This document shows positions 17,029 to 26,409 of a stretch of 64,000 nucleotides of DNA, one piece after another. Under the pieces are notes generated by a model. It saw only the letters and a program-made list of their open reading frames with translations, was not told the origin of the DNA and did not search any database. The position numbers and the translations under genes are program-made. Every line of letters starts with the position of its first letter. Position 1 is the stretch's first letter. The DNA is from M55B127 sp035269185 (GTDB lineage Bacteria; Bacillota; Halanaerobiia; Halanaerobiales; M55B127), in NCBI GenBank assembly GCA_964430875.1, contig CAYSHP010000002.1, positions 1 to 64,000 of the forward strand, in the 5' to 3' direction.

Positions 17029-17532
17029 ATGGAAGAAGTTAATGACCATTTAAAAAAAGGTTTAAAAATAATATTTATTGGGTTTAACCCCGGGATAACT
17101 TCTTCAGAAACCGGCCATCACTATGCCCACCCCACTAATCGTTTTTATAAATTACTTTATGAAGCCGGCCTTACACCCCGACTTTATGAACCGGCCGAAG
17201 ACCATAAATTACTAAAATTAGGTTATGGTTTAACCAATATAGTTCAGAGGCCTACTAAATCAGCCCAGGGTATTAAAAGTGAAGAGTATGATAAAGGCCG
17301 AAAAAAATTAATTAAAAAATTAGAGAAATATAAGCCTGAAGTTGCTTGTTTTACCGGGATTGGTGTATATAAGGAATTTTCACAAAAAAGTAATATTAAA
17401 AGAGGTTTACAGCCTGACAGTCATGTTAGAGGTGTCAAAGAATTTGTAATATCTTCTCCTAGTGGACTTAATAGAACTCCTTATCAAAAACAGCTTAAGA
17501 TGTACAAAAAGTTAAAAGAACTATTAGAATAA
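17029..17532 (+). CDS. mug: Mismatch-specific uracil-DNA glycosylase (Mug/TDG family)
   Basis: The protein removes uracil or thymine opposite guanine. The family motif 1 is GFNPG (18-22; E. coli Mug has GINPG), and the second motif is SSPSGLNRTPY near residue 145. Asn20 is the expected catalytic residue. Length 167 is normal. The start follows GTGAGGTGA, just after the terminator of the SOR gene, so it may rely on read-through or a weak promoter. Its end lies close to the pgi promoter. Confidence 0.88.
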   Translation: MEEVNDHLKKGLKIIFIGFNPGITSSETGHHYAHPTNRFYKLLYEAGLTPRLYEPAEDHKLLKLGYGLTNIVQRPTKSAQGIKSEEYDKGRKKLIKKLEKYKPEVACFTGIGVYKEFSQKSNIKRGLQPDSHVRGVKEFVISSPSGLNRTPYQKQLKMYKKLKELLE

Positions 17533-17542
17533 AGAGATTAAC

Positions 17543-17570
17543 TTGAAAAACAGCTATTAAGTGGTATACT
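17543..17570 (+). promoter_or_regulatory. Sigma-A-type promoter of pgi
   Basis: TTGAAA and TATACT with 16-nt spacing lie 36 nt before the start codon. Confidence 0.55.
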
Positions 17571-17605
17571 TTAATTAAATATGTTATAAAAAAGGAGGAC
17601 TTCCT

Positions 17606-19036
17606 ATGGTTGATGAATATACTGACCCTAAGTGGCAGGCAAAAATGAGAGTTAATGTTGATGTAAATAATATGTTTAAAGAATATATCGGTGCACAACA
17701 CGGTATTAAATCCGAACATGTTGAAAGTATGGAAGAAACAGTTGTTAAAGCTCATCAAAATATTGAAAAACAACACAAAGAAGGTAAATTGGGTTTTATT
17801 GACTTACCTGATAAACAGGATGCAGTAGTAGATGAGATCGAACAGTATGCTGAAGAAAATAGAGATAAATTCGAAAATTTTGTTATTCTTGGAATTGGTG
17901 GTTCTGCTTTAGGTAGTATTGCCTTACAAAGTGCTTTAAAGCAACCTTATCACAATGAAAAAAATGAAGCTACTCCTAATATTTATGTACCAGATAATGT
18001 AGACCCAGAAAGATTTAAAAGTCTTTTAGAGACTCTAGATTTAGAGAAAACGGTCTTTAATGTAATTTCTAAATCAGGTAGTACAGCTGAAACAATGAGT
18101 TTGTTTTTAATTGCCCGTCAGGCTGTAGAAGATGTGGTGGGTAAAGATAATATAAGCAAACATTTTATTGCTACAACTAGCAAAGATTCTGGTTACTTAA
18201 GAGTAATAGCTAAAAGAGAAGGCTTTAAGATGTTTTATATCCCGGATAATGTAGGTGGAAGATTTTCTGTCTTGACTCCGGTTGGCCTGGTCTTCGCTGC
18301 TTTTGCGGGGATAGATATAAGGGAACTATTAGCTGGTGCTACCTATATGAAAAGAATCTGTTCAACTCCTGATATTTGGGAAAACCCTGCTTATTTAAGT
18401 GGGTTACTGCAGTATCTTGCCTATCAACAGGGAAAAGTAATGTCTGTTATGATGCCCTATGCCCATTCGCTCAAGGATGTAGCTGATTGGTATAGACAGT
18501 TGTGGGCTGAATCATTAGGTAAAGAAAAAAGTAGAGAGGGAGAAACTGTTAATGTGGGCCCAACTCCCATTAAGGCCTTAGGTGCAACCGATCAGCATTC
18601 ACAGGCCCAACTATATATGGAAGGTCCTTATGATAAAGTAGTTAACTTTATAGAGGTAAAAGAGTTTCATGAAGATATTGAGATTCCTGATATATATGAA
18701 GATATTGAAGGGGTTTCCTATTTAAGAAATAAAAGATTATCTGATCTTTTAAATACAGAAAAGAAAGCCACGGAACTTGCTTTAACCAGAAGACAGCGCT
18801 TAAATAATACTGTAATTGTACCTAAAGTAAACGAATTTACGATGGGACAGTTATTTTATCTTTTTGAAATGGAGACAGCCCTAATAGGAGAACTCTTTAA
18901 TATCAATGCCTATAACCAGCCGGGAGTGGAATTAGGTAAACATTACACTTATGGTGTTTTTGGTAGAAACGGTTATGAAGATAAAAAGGAAGAATACTAT
19001 GATAGGCCTGAAAAGAAAGATAAATATATTATCTAA
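17606..19036 (+). CDS. pgi: Glucose-6-phosphate isomerase
   Basis: Pgi interconverts glucose-6-phosphate and fructose-6-phosphate in glycolysis and gluconeogenesis. The sugar-phosphate (SIS) motifs ILGIGGSALGS (about 93-103) and ISKSGSTAETM (about 152-162) are clear, and the C-terminal QPGVELGKHYTYG is a family signature. At 476 residues it belongs to the bacterial/archaeal medium-length group. AAAGGAGG precedes the ATG. It is followed 20 nt later by the pseudokinase gene. Confidence 0.95.
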   Translation: MVDEYTDPKWQAKMRVNVDVNNMFKEYIGAQHGIKSEHVESMEETVVKAHQNIEKQHKEGKLGFIDLPDKQDAVVDEIEQYAEENRDKFENFVILGIGGSALGSIALQSALKQPYHNEKNEATPNIYVPDNVDPERFKSLLETLDLEKTVFNVISKSGSTAETMSLFLIARQAVEDVVGKDNISKHFIATTSKDSGYLRVIAKREGFKMFYIPDNVGGRFSVLTPVGLVFAAFAGIDIRELLAGATYMKRICSTPDIWENPAYLSGLLQYLAYQQGKVMSVMMPYAHSLKDVADWYRQLWAESLGKEKSREGETVNVGPTPIKALGATDQHSQAQLYMEGPYDKVVNFIEVKEFHEDIEIPDIYEDIEGVSYLRNKRLSDLLNTEKKATELALTRRQRLNNTVIVPKVNEFTMGQLFYLFEMETALIGELFNINAYNQPGVELGKHYTYGVFGRNGYEDKKEEYYDRPEKKDKYII

Positions 19037-19056
19037 AAGGAGTAAGCGATTACTTT

Positions 19057-20421
19057 ATGGATAAAGAATATATTAAATATGAAAAAGAGAATAAAGAATA
19101 TGTGGCTGAGTCCATATTTGTAAGTAAAAAACCGCGTTCACGTGTTATGTTGTCTACAGTAAAAGAGTTAAAACCAGAAATTAATAAACATTCTTTTGAT
19201 AATGAAAATATCATAGATTACAAAGCGGTTGAAAAGATTGATGGTAAGTACTATCTAATAAGTAAAGAAGACCAATATTATCCTCCTTTAATTGAAAGAG
19301 TTAAAAAAGCAGATATTAGTCTAAAAGAAGGTGTTAGGTGGTCCAAGCAGATCATTGAGATCTGGAACTCTAATGAAAATGCCAATGAATTCACAGCTGA
19401 AATAAAAGCAAATTATTTCAGGTTAGATGAAAATAAAAATATAAAGCTGATTAATCCCTTTATCAATAAAAAGATCGAACAGTATAGATATCAGGACTTA
19501 GATAATGAGTTTGATGAAATATATAGGCCACCTGAAATAATAAATAGAGAAAACTGGGATGAAAAGGCAAGAATATATAACTTTGGTGTAATTTTATATC
19601 ACCTTTCTACCGGTCAGTTTCCCTTTCAGGGTGAAGATAAAAAAGAAATGTATGATAAGAAAATGACTGGTTCTGTAATTGCTCCCCGGTTTATAAATCC
19701 TGATATATCGGCCTCTTTAAGTGATCTAATTTTAGATATGTTGGCTCAAAACAAGGATCGACGCCCGGAATCTTTAGAAAAAGTTATTGATAATTTAGAA
19801 AAATTAAGTCAAAATAATACCTATCAAGCTAGTAAAGAAGAAAGAGAGACTAATTTAAACAAAAGCGGTAGTCAGTTTACCAAAAATAGATTAAAAGAAA
19901 AAGTCGTCTTTTATTTCAGACACCATTGGGGTAAGACGCTCTTTTTTGGAATCTTAATTGGATTAATCTTCGGAATAGGAATGCTAGGTGGTAATCCCCC
20001 TGTTATTACAGAACAGACTACACCAGATGAAGTAGTAGAGTTTTTCTATAGTTCAATAGATAAAAAGGACTCGATAGTAATTGATCAGACAACTACAGCT
20101 GATTTAGGTGATTTAGAGACAATGGTTTCTGAGGGACATGTTATGGAGACTATGCGCTCGGCCTATGGTGGTTTACCAGAAGAAGAAAAAGAAGGAACCA
20201 ATAAGATTTTTGGAATTAGAGATTTAACTGTAAATAAAACCCAAAGAGATGATTATTATATTTATAAAGCAAGCTATATATTCTTTTATCCTCGTGAAAA
20301 AGAAATGAGAGAAAAAGAGATGCAGGATACCCTGACTGTAAAAAAAGTGAAAGAAAAATGGCAGATAACTGAAATTAAAGGTAGTATTGTAGAGCTCATT
20401 GAAGGAAAATTTGAAGGTTAG
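19057..20421 (+). CDS. Membrane-anchored pseudokinase with extracytoplasmic NTF2-like domain
   Basis: Residues 1-265 resemble a Ser/Thr protein kinase: RPPEI (157-161) at the APE position and YNFGVILYHLSTGQFPF (174-190) like subdomain IX. Key catalytic motifs are lost. The HRDxK position reads TAEIK (113-117), DFG reads NPF (133-135), the conserved Asp before the subdomain IX helix is Arg172, and no glycine loop or VAIK lysine is evident. A single hydrophobic segment at about 293-312 anchors it, and the C-terminal 140 residues look like an NTF2/DUF4878-type fold. It is probably a scaffold or sensor, not an active kinase. It sits between pgi and nadE with short gaps. Confidence 0.7.
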   Translation: MDKEYIKYEKENKEYVAESIFVSKKPRSRVMLSTVKELKPEINKHSFDNENIIDYKAVEKIDGKYYLISKEDQYYPPLIERVKKADISLKEGVRWSKQIIEIWNSNENANEFTAEIKANYFRLDENKNIKLINPFINKKIEQYRYQDLDNEFDEIYRPPEIINRENWDEKARIYNFGVILYHLSTGQFPFQGEDKKEMYDKKMTGSVIAPRFINPDISASLSDLILDMLAQNKDRRPESLEKVIDNLEKLSQNNTYQASKEERETNLNKSGSQFTKNRLKEKVVFYFRHHWGKTLFFGILIGLIFGIGMLGGNPPVITEQTTPDEVVEFFYSSIDKKDSIVIDQTTTADLGDLETMVSEGHVMETMRSAYGGLPEEEKEGTNKIFGIRDLTVNKTQRDDYYIYKASYIFFYPREKEMREKEMQDTLTVKKVKEKWQITEIKGSIVELIEGKFEG

Positions 20422-20429
20422 GTGATAAA

Positions 20430-21176
20430 ATGAGATTAGATTATGAACATGTAGAAAAATCCCTAATAGAGTGGTTAAAAGGCAAAGTTCAGGATGCAAA
20501 AGCAGAGGGGGTAGTTGTTGGCTTAAGTGGTGGCATAGATTCAGCTGTTAGTTCAATACTTGCTAAAAAAACCTTTCCTAATAATACTTTAGGTTTGATT
20601 ATGCCCTGCTATAGTAATCAACAGGATAAAGTAGATGCCATCAAAGTAGCCAAAAAGTTTAATGTTGACTATAAAATTAAAAAACTTGATCACTTATATG
20701 ATTCATTTAAAGAATTAGTAGAGGCTGGCCAAAAAGAAAGTAAAGAAAATCTTGCTTTAGCTAATGCTAAACCGCGTCTGAGAATGGTCACCCTTTATTA
20801 CTATGCAGCTCAAAATAATTATCTCGTATTAGGGACAGATAACTGGAGTGAACTCAAAGTAGGTTATTTTACTAAATATGGAGACGGCGGGATTGACTTA
20901 ACAGTTCTCGGCCGTTTAGTAAAAACAGAAGTAAGAGAGTTAGCAAAACATTTAGGTGTACCACAAGAGATCATAGATAAAAAGCCCTCAGCTGGGCTCT
21001 GGGAAGATCAGACCGATGAAGATGAGATGGGTTTAACTTATGAACAGTTAGACCGTTATATTTTAACCGGTAATGCCCAGCTGGAAGTAAAAGAAAAAAT
21101 AGAAAATCTTTCTGCTAAAAATAGCCATAAACTAGAACCTATTCCGGTTCCAGCCCGAGAAATTTTGTTAACTTAG
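20430..21176 (+). CDS. nadE: Ammonia-dependent NAD+ synthetase
   Basis: NadE amidates nicotinate adenine dinucleotide to NAD+ with ATP and ammonia. The PP-loop SGGIDSAVSS (about 34-43) binds ATP, and GTDNWSELKVGYFTKYGDGG is the conserved substrate region (split here by the family's usual spacing). The protein ends without the glutaminase domain, so free ammonia (plentiful in a lysine fermenter) is the likely donor. It begins 8 nt after the pseudokinase stop, implying coupling. The cobalamin riboswitch follows. Confidence 0.93.
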   Translation: MRLDYEHVEKSLIEWLKGKVQDAKAEGVVVGLSGGIDSAVSSILAKKTFPNNTLGLIMPCYSNQQDKVDAIKVAKKFNVDYKIKKLDHLYDSFKELVEAGQKESKENLALANAKPRLRMVTLYYYAAQNNYLVLGTDNWSELKVGYFTKYGDGGIDLTVLGRLVKTEVRELAKHLGVPQEIIDKKPSAGLWEDQTDEDEMGLTYEQLDRYILTGNAQLEVKEKIENLSAKNSHKLEPIPVPAREILLT

Positions 21177-21236
21177 CAGGAGAATTTCAAAAAGTATAGT
21201 ATTATATTATTAAGAGAATAATTTAATATTAGTTGT

Positions 21237-21397
21237 AAATAGGTGCTTTCAGTAACGCTGGAAGAGAATAGGGAATCAGGTGTAAAACCTGAACGGGCCC
21301 GCCACTGTAAGCAGATAGTCGCCCAGATAACCACTTGTTTTTAAACAGGGAAGGTTGGGTTAGACGATAAGCTGTGAGTCAGGAGACCTGCCTATTT
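21237..21397 (+). promoter_or_regulatory. Cobalamin (AdoCbl) riboswitch
   Basis: The B12 box GCCACTG is at 21301-21307. P1 is formed by AAATAGG (21237-21243) and CCTATTT (21391-21397). Other conserved pieces are AATCAGGTG...CCTGAACGGG before the box and GTGAGTCAGGAGACCTGC (21374-21391) at the 3' side, as in the cobalamin riboswitch family. It controls the cob operon through the terminator that follows. Binding of adenosylcobalamin should reduce expression. Confidence 0.95.
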
Positions 21398-21443
21398 ATA
21401 CTCTACTACTTCGGTAACAAGATCAGTAGATGCAAGGGATATC

Positions 21444-21483
21444 ACCAGATCTTTAGCTTCAAGCGAAGGTCTGGTTTTTTTAT
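21444..21483 (+). terminator. Riboswitch-controlled terminator before cobU
   Basis: ACCAGATCTT (21444-21453) pairs with AAGGTCTGGT (21466-21475) with one G-U pair, followed by seven T residues. It lies only about 30 nt before the cobU start, consistent with an attenuator acting as the riboswitch expression platform. Confidence 0.85.
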
Positions 21484-21510
21484 TTGCCACAAAAAAGAGA
21501 GGTGGAAATC

Positions 21511-22122
21511 TTGAGTCAGATATTTTTGATTATGGGGGGAGCGCGCAGCGGCAAAAGTTCTTTTGCAGAGGAAATTGCTGAAAAATTAAGTAAAGAGGAG
21601 GTAATTTATCTTGCAACTGCTCAGGCTTTAGACCAGGAGATGGAAGAGAGGATCACACACCATAAAAAACAACGTCCACAAGCCTGGGAAACTATTGAAG
21701 AACCGCTTGCATTAAGTGAAGTTATTGAAAATGTTAAAGATAACAAAACTGTTTTAATGGACTGTCTAACACTATTTATTTCCAACATGATTTTAAAGCA
21801 AGCAGAATTAGATAAAAATGAAAATAATTTAACACAAAAATTTAATATTGAACAAGAAATAATAAATGAAATAGAAACTACCATTAAAAAAGCTCGTAAA
21901 AATGATCTAAATTTAATAATAGTTTCTAATCAGGTCGGTCAGGGTGTAGTTCCCAATAATGAATTAGGTAGACTATTTAGAGATATTGCAGGTCGGGCTA
22001 ATCAGTTTGTAGCAGACACTGCTGATCGAGTATTTATGACTATTGCTGGTTATCCTATTGACCTAAATGATATTAGTATGAAGAATAAAACAAATTTTTT
22101 GGATAATTTAGAGGAAGATTAA
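21511..22122 (+). CDS. cobU: Adenosylcobinamide kinase / GDP-cobinamide guanylyltransferase
   Basis: CobU phosphorylates adenosylcobinamide and transfers GMP to it. The P-loop GGARSGKS occupies residues 9-16 when translation begins at TTG 21511, which follows AGAGAGGTGG with a good spacing. An upstream TTG at 21484 lies in the T-tract of the terminator and is unlikely. The VIYLATAQALDQEM segment contains the nucleotide-binding strand, and SNQVGQGVVPNNELGRLFRD is the characteristic C-terminal block. It is the first gene under riboswitch control and ends 1 nt before cbiP starts. Confidence 0.93.
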   Translation: MSQIFLIMGGARSGKSSFAEEIAEKLSKEEVIYLATAQALDQEMEERITHHKKQRPQAWETIEEPLALSEVIENVKDNKTVLMDCLTLFISNMILKQAELDKNENNLTQKFNIEQEIINEIETTIKKARKNDLNLIIVSNQVGQGVVPNNELGRLFRDIAGRANQFVADTADRVFMTIAGYPIDLNDISMKNKTNFLDNLEED

Positions 22123-22123
22123 A

Positions 22124-23638
22124 ATGAAAAAATCTATTATGTTTCAGGGAACAGCTTCAAATGTGGGTAAAAGTTTAATGGCAGCTGCTTTATGCCGTGT
22201 TATATATAAAAAGGGATATAAAGTTGCTCCTTTTAAGTCCTGGAATATGGCTTTGAACTCCTATGTAACTAAAGATGGGGGTGAAGTTGGCAGAGCGCAA
22301 GCCCTGCAGGCAGAAGCATGTAATGTAGATATAGAAGTTGATATGCAGCCCTTTTTAGTAAAACCAAAAGGCAATGAAGAAGCACAAGTAATAAAAAGGG
22401 GGCGGCCTTTAGGTGATTTTAAAGGTCAGTACCAAAGTGACAATTATGTAAAAGAGGCTTTAGAAACTATTGAAAAATCAATGGATAATCTATATAAAAA
22501 ATATAATATACTGGTTATGGAAGGAGCCGGTAGTCCAGCTGAAATTAATATTCAAAATAGAGACTTAGCTAATATGAAGGTTGCGAATTTAAAAAATACT
22601 CCGGTTATTTTAGTGGCTGATATTGATAAAGGAGGCGTATTTGCTTCTATAGTGGGAACTATGGAACTTTTAGATGAAAACAGTAAATTAGTTAAAGGGA
22701 TAATTATTAATAAATTTAGAGGTAACAAAGCCTCATTACAGTCTGGTCTAGAATTTATAGAAAAAAAGGTAGGAGTGCCTGTATTAGGAGTAATGCCTTA
22801 TTTAAAAGATATAGATCTTCCAGAGGAAGATTCAGTAACCATCAAAGAATATGAAAAAAAGCAGGCAGCTATTAAAATTGGTGTTGTTAACTTACCACAC
22901 TTATCTAACTTTACTGATTTTGATATTTTAGGTATGGAACCGGAAATAGAGTTAAAATATATAGATAATCCTAAGGATAGTTTGATAAATTATGATGCTT
23001 TGATTATCCCGGGTACTAAAAATACCACAGAAGATTTAAGTTATTTAAAAGAAAAAGGTTTAGCGCAAAAAATAAGACAAGCAGCCCAACAAGGCAAGGA
23101 AGTTATTGGTATTTGTGGAGGTTATCAGATGTTGGGCCAAAAATTAATTGACCCGGATTTAACAGAAGGTAGCCGCAAAACTATAATAGGCTTATCTTTA
23201 TTAGATATAAAAACGATATTTAGTTCGGGTAAAGATACTTATCAGATAGAAGCAGAATTAAATCAAAACAATAATAGGTTTAAGGGTTTAAAAGAAGTGA
23301 AAATTAAAGGATATGAGATCCATATGGGCCAGACAATTTTAGGCAAAGAAGCAATACCACTTTTTAATATAATAAAAAGGTCCCAAAAAGAGTGTGAGAT
23401 AAAAGATGGAGCGTATTCAACAAAATTAGCTGTTTGGGGTACATATATTCACGGTATATTTGATAATGATGATTTTAGAAGGGCTTTTATTAACAATCTA
23501 TTAGAGGGAAAAGGGGAAATAGGTAGTAAAGAATCCGTTAGTTTTAAAAAGAAAAGAGAAAAAGCTTTAAATAAATTAGCAAAAACCTTTCAAGATAATA
23601 TTGATTTAGATAAATTATTTCAGATAATGGATCTATAA
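22124..23638 (+). CDS. cobQ: Cobyric acid synthase
   Basis: CobQ/CbiP amidates the b, d, e and g side chains of adenosylcobyrinic a,c-diamide using glutamine and ATP. The N-terminal domain opens with MFQGTASNVGKS (P-loop-like), and the C-terminal class I glutamine amidotransferase domain has the nucleophile in GICGGYQMLG (about 325-334) and a late YIHGIFDN motif with the catalytic histidine. The 504-residue length is typical. It is tightly linked between cobU and cbiB. Confidence 0.95.
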   Translation: MKKSIMFQGTASNVGKSLMAAALCRVIYKKGYKVAPFKSWNMALNSYVTKDGGEVGRAQALQAEACNVDIEVDMQPFLVKPKGNEEAQVIKRGRPLGDFKGQYQSDNYVKEALETIEKSMDNLYKKYNILVMEGAGSPAEINIQNRDLANMKVANLKNTPVILVADIDKGGVFASIVGTMELLDENSKLVKGIIINKFRGNKASLQSGLEFIEKKVGVPVLGVMPYLKDIDLPEEDSVTIKEYEKKQAAIKIGVVNLPHLSNFTDFDILGMEPEIELKYIDNPKDSLINYDALIIPGTKNTTEDLSYLKEKGLAQKIRQAAQQGKEVIGICGGYQMLGQKLIDPDLTEGSRKTIIGLSLLDIKTIFSSGKDTYQIEAELNQNNNRFKGLKEVKIKGYEIHMGQTILGKEAIPLFNIIKRSQKECEIKDGAYSTKLAVWGTYIHGIFDNDDFRRAFINNLLEGKGEIGSKESVSFKKKREKALNKLAKTFQDNIDLDKLFQIMDL

Positions 23639-23653
23639 GTTAAGGAGGTTTTC

Positions 23654-24598
23654 ATGTATATCTTAATTGCGGCTGTTACTCTTGATTTATTGATGGGTGA
23701 TCCTCGGTTTTATCCACACCCTGTAGTTATAATAGGTAAGTTGATTTCTTATTTAGAAAGCAAATTAAGAAAAACAGGCGATAGAAATTTTCTGCAAAAA
23801 ATTAAAGGGGTACTTTTAGTAATATTAACATTAGGTATTACCTTTGGGATAAGTTTTTTTATAATTAGCTTATTTACCTATTTAAATTATTATTTAGCTT
23901 TAATCTTTCAGATACTTTTGTTTTATACAACAATAGCTATTCGCGGTTTACATCAAGCAGGTATGGAAATATATAAAAAGCTGCAGGCAGGTGAAGTAAA
24001 ACAAGCCCGTCAGAGTTTAGATTTAATTGTCGGCAGAAATACAGAAAACTTGACTGAACAAGAAATTATCAGGGCAGTTGTAGAAACTGTGGCTGAAAAT
24101 ACCAGTGATGGTATTATAGCACCAATTTTCTATTTTATTATCGGAGGACCAATTTTAGCTTTACTATATAAAGCAGTTAATACGATGGATTCCATGTTAG
24201 GCTATAAAAATGAGAAGTATAAATATTTCGGCTGGGCCGCAGCTAAACTCGATGATCTTGTAAACTATCTACCAGCCCGTATTACGGCTTTTCTTTTCAT
24301 TATAGCTGCTATAATTTATAAAAAAGATTATAAAAGAGCGCTTAAAACAATTATAAAAGATGCTAAAAAACATGACAGCCCAAATGCAGGCTTTCCGGAA
24401 GCAGCGGTAGCAGGAGCTTTACAAATTCAATTAGGTGGGATTAATAAGTACTTTGGTGAAGTTAGTAAAAAAGCATTATTAGGAACTAAAATAGAAGAGT
24501 TCAAGGTAAACCATATTAAAGATGTTACATATTTAATGCACATTGCAACTTATATCTTCCTGTTGTTTTCACTTGTTTTTAAATTCTTAATCAGTTAG
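23654..24598 (+). CDS. cbiB: Adenosylcobinamide-phosphate synthase
   Basis: This integral membrane enzyme (also called CobD in aerobic nomenclature) attaches the aminopropanol(-phosphate) arm to cobyric acid. It shows the opening MGDPRFYPHPVVIIGKLI, several hydrophobic segments, and NTSDGIIAPIFYFIIGGP and HDSPNAGFPEAAVAGAL signature blocks. At 314 residues it is full length. AAGGAGG precedes the ATG. Its arm substrate would be made by the PduX and CobD proteins encoded 2-4 kb downstream. Confidence 0.94.
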   Translation: MYILIAAVTLDLLMGDPRFYPHPVVIIGKLISYLESKLRKTGDRNFLQKIKGVLLVILTLGITFGISFFIISLFTYLNYYLALIFQILLFYTTIAIRGLHQAGMEIYKKLQAGEVKQARQSLDLIVGRNTENLTEQEIIRAVVETVAENTSDGIIAPIFYFIIGGPILALLYKAVNTMDSMLGYKNEKYKYFGWAAAKLDDLVNYLPARITAFLFIIAAIIYKKDYKRALKTIIKDAKKHDSPNAGFPEAAVAGALQIQLGGINKYFGEVSKKALLGTKIEEFKVNHIKDVTYLMHIATYIFLLFSLVFKFLIS

Positions 24599-24610
24599 GA
24601 GTGGTGGAAC

Positions 24611-25651
24611 ATTAAATTATTAAAAGAAATTACTAAAAGTATTGGTAACCTGGATGTAAAAGCTATGGAAAAGGCCCAAGAGAGGTTAGATAATCTTACT
24701 AAACCTCCGGGTAGTTTAGGCTATCTGGAAGACTTAGCAGTTAAAATGGCTGGTATTACCGGGGAAGTATTTCCCGATATCAGTCAAAAAGAGCATGTTA
24801 TCATGGTTGGTGACCATGGTGTAGTAAAAGAAGGGGTAAGTGCTTTTCCTCAATCGATTACTAAAGCAATGGTAAAAAATTTTTTAAATGGGGGAGCGGC
24901 TGTTAATGTGCTTGCCCGTCAGTATGATGTTAATATTTCTATAGTGGATATTGGGATGGTTGAAAAAGTAAAAGAAGATGGTATATTAAATGCCAATATT
25001 AAAAAAGGTACCGATAATCTGTTAGTAGGACCAGCGATGTCTAAAACAGAGGCGGTCAAAAGTATAGAAACCGGGATTGAAATCACTGAAAAATTAATTA
25101 AAGAAGGGGCTAAAGTAATTGGTACCGGTGAGATGGGGATCGGTAATACAACTCCTAGTAGTGCAATTATTAAAGCAGCTACCAATCTGAGTCTAGCAGA
25201 AGTTGTTGGTTATGGAACCGGCTTAGATGAAAAAGGCTTAGAGAACAAAAAGAATATTATACAAAGAGCAATTAATGTAAATCAACCGAAAGAAGATGAT
25301 GGTATAGATATATTAAGAAAAGTTGGTGGACTTGAGATAGGTGGAATGGCAGGGGTCATGTTAGCCGGTGCTAAAGCTAGAAAACCTGTCTTGATTGATG
25401 GATTAATTTCAGCTGCGGCAGCTTTAATAGCATATTTAATTGAACCAAAGGTTGTTCATTTTTTAATTCCTTCTCATAAATCGGTTGAACCCGGTCATGA
25501 AAAATTATATCAGTTTTTAGATATGAGACCAATGTTTGATTTGGATATGAGGTTAGGGGAAGGAACCGGTGCAATTCTAGGAATGGGGATTATGGAATCA
25601 TCAAATCGGATAATTAAAGAGATGGCTACTTTTGATACCCTTGATTTTTAG
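24611..25651 (+). CDS. cobT: Nicotinate-nucleotide-dimethylbenzimidazole phosphoribosyltransferase (ATT start)
   Basis: CobT makes alpha-ribazole-5'-phosphate for the lower ligand. Conserved blocks are DNLTKPPGSLGYLEDLA, MVGDHGVVKEGVSAFPQ and GEGTGAI with the catalytic glutamate. The first ATG (24665) would remove the N-terminal helix: the open frame continues upstream as KLLKEITKSIGNLDVKA, which aligns with family N-termini, back to a stop at 24596. The only sensible start is ATT at 24611 followed by AAA, 9 nt after GGAG (24598-24601). That gives about 346 residues. No other in-frame ATG, GTG or TTG with a good ribosome site lies between. Confidence 0.9.
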   Translation: MKLLKEITKSIGNLDVKAMEKAQERLDNLTKPPGSLGYLEDLAVKMAGITGEVFPDISQKEHVIMVGDHGVVKEGVSAFPQSITKAMVKNFLNGGAAVNVLARQYDVNISIVDIGMVEKVKEDGILNANIKKGTDNLLVGPAMSKTEAVKSIETGIEITEKLIKEGAKVIGTGEMGIGNTTPSSAIIKAATNLSLAEVVGYGTGLDEKGLENKKNIIQRAINVNQPKEDDGIDILRKVGGLEIGGMAGVMLAGAKARKPVLIDGLISAAAALIAYLIEPKVVHFLIPSHKSVEPGHEKLYQFLDMRPMFDLDMRLGEGTGAILGMGIMESSNRIIKEMATFDTLDF

Positions 25652-25663
25652 AGGAGGTTTGCA

Positions 25664-26398
25664 ATGAACTCATTTTTAATAGCCTTACAGTTTATTACCG
25701 TGATTCCGGTAAAAAAGGACCTTAATTACAGCGAAAAAAATATTGCCAGTTCAATGCTTTACTACCCATTAATTGGTTCTATTATTGGTTTGATTTTAGT
25801 AGTGATTAATATAGTGAGTACTTATTTCTTACCTAATCTGGTTAGAGATAGTGTAGTATTAATATTTTTTGTCCTTTTAACCGGTGGTATTCATTTTGAC
25901 GGTTTAGCAGATAGCTTTGACGGGCTTTTTGGGGGTAAAAACAAGAAAAGTATTTTAGAGATAATGGGTGATAGCAGTGTGGGAGTCTATGGTATCTTAG
26001 CTGTAACTTTAATATTAATCTTTAAATTAAGCCTTATTAATAATTTACCATTAGGCCAGAGAAATTTAGCTTTAATTATAGCTCCGACCATTAGCCGTTG
26101 TGCTATGGTTTGGGCCGTCTATTTATTTCCCTATGCTAAAAAAGAAGGCTTTGGTAAGGCATTTAAGCTTTATCTAACTAAACAAGAAGCCTGGTTAACT
26201 GCCATCTATACTTTAATTATTACATTTGTATTGTTTTTCTTTAAAGGTTTAATAGTTTTAATAATATCTTTTGTTTCCTTATATTTCTTAGGAACTTTTG
26301 TTGTAAAAAAGATAGAGGGATTAACCGGTGATAACTATGGAGCCATAAATGAACTGATGGAAGTTTTAGTTTTGTTTTTAATAATCTTATTGTATTAA
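25664..26398 (+). CDS. cobS: Adenosylcobinamide-GDP ribazoletransferase
   Basis: CobS, a membrane protein, joins GDP-cobinamide to alpha-ribazole(-phosphate), completing cobalamin. The catalytic Asp-rich motif is GGIHFDGLADSFDGLFGG (about 76-93), and MGDSSVGVYG follows. Several hydrophobic helices cover the rest. Length 244 is normal. GAGGAGG precedes the ATG, 12 nt after cobT. Confidence 0.94.
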   Translation: MNSFLIALQFITVIPVKKDLNYSEKNIASSMLYYPLIGSIIGLILVVINIVSTYFLPNLVRDSVVLIFFVLLTGGIHFDGLADSFDGLFGGKNKKSILEIMGDSSVGVYGILAVTLILIFKLSLINNLPLGQRNLALIIAPTISRCAMVWAVYLFPYAKKEGFGKAFKLYLTKQEAWLTAIYTLIITFVLFFFKGLIVLIISFVSLYFLGTFVVKKIEGLTGDNYGAINELMEVLVLFLIILLY

Positions 26399-26409
26399 GG
26401 AGATAATTT

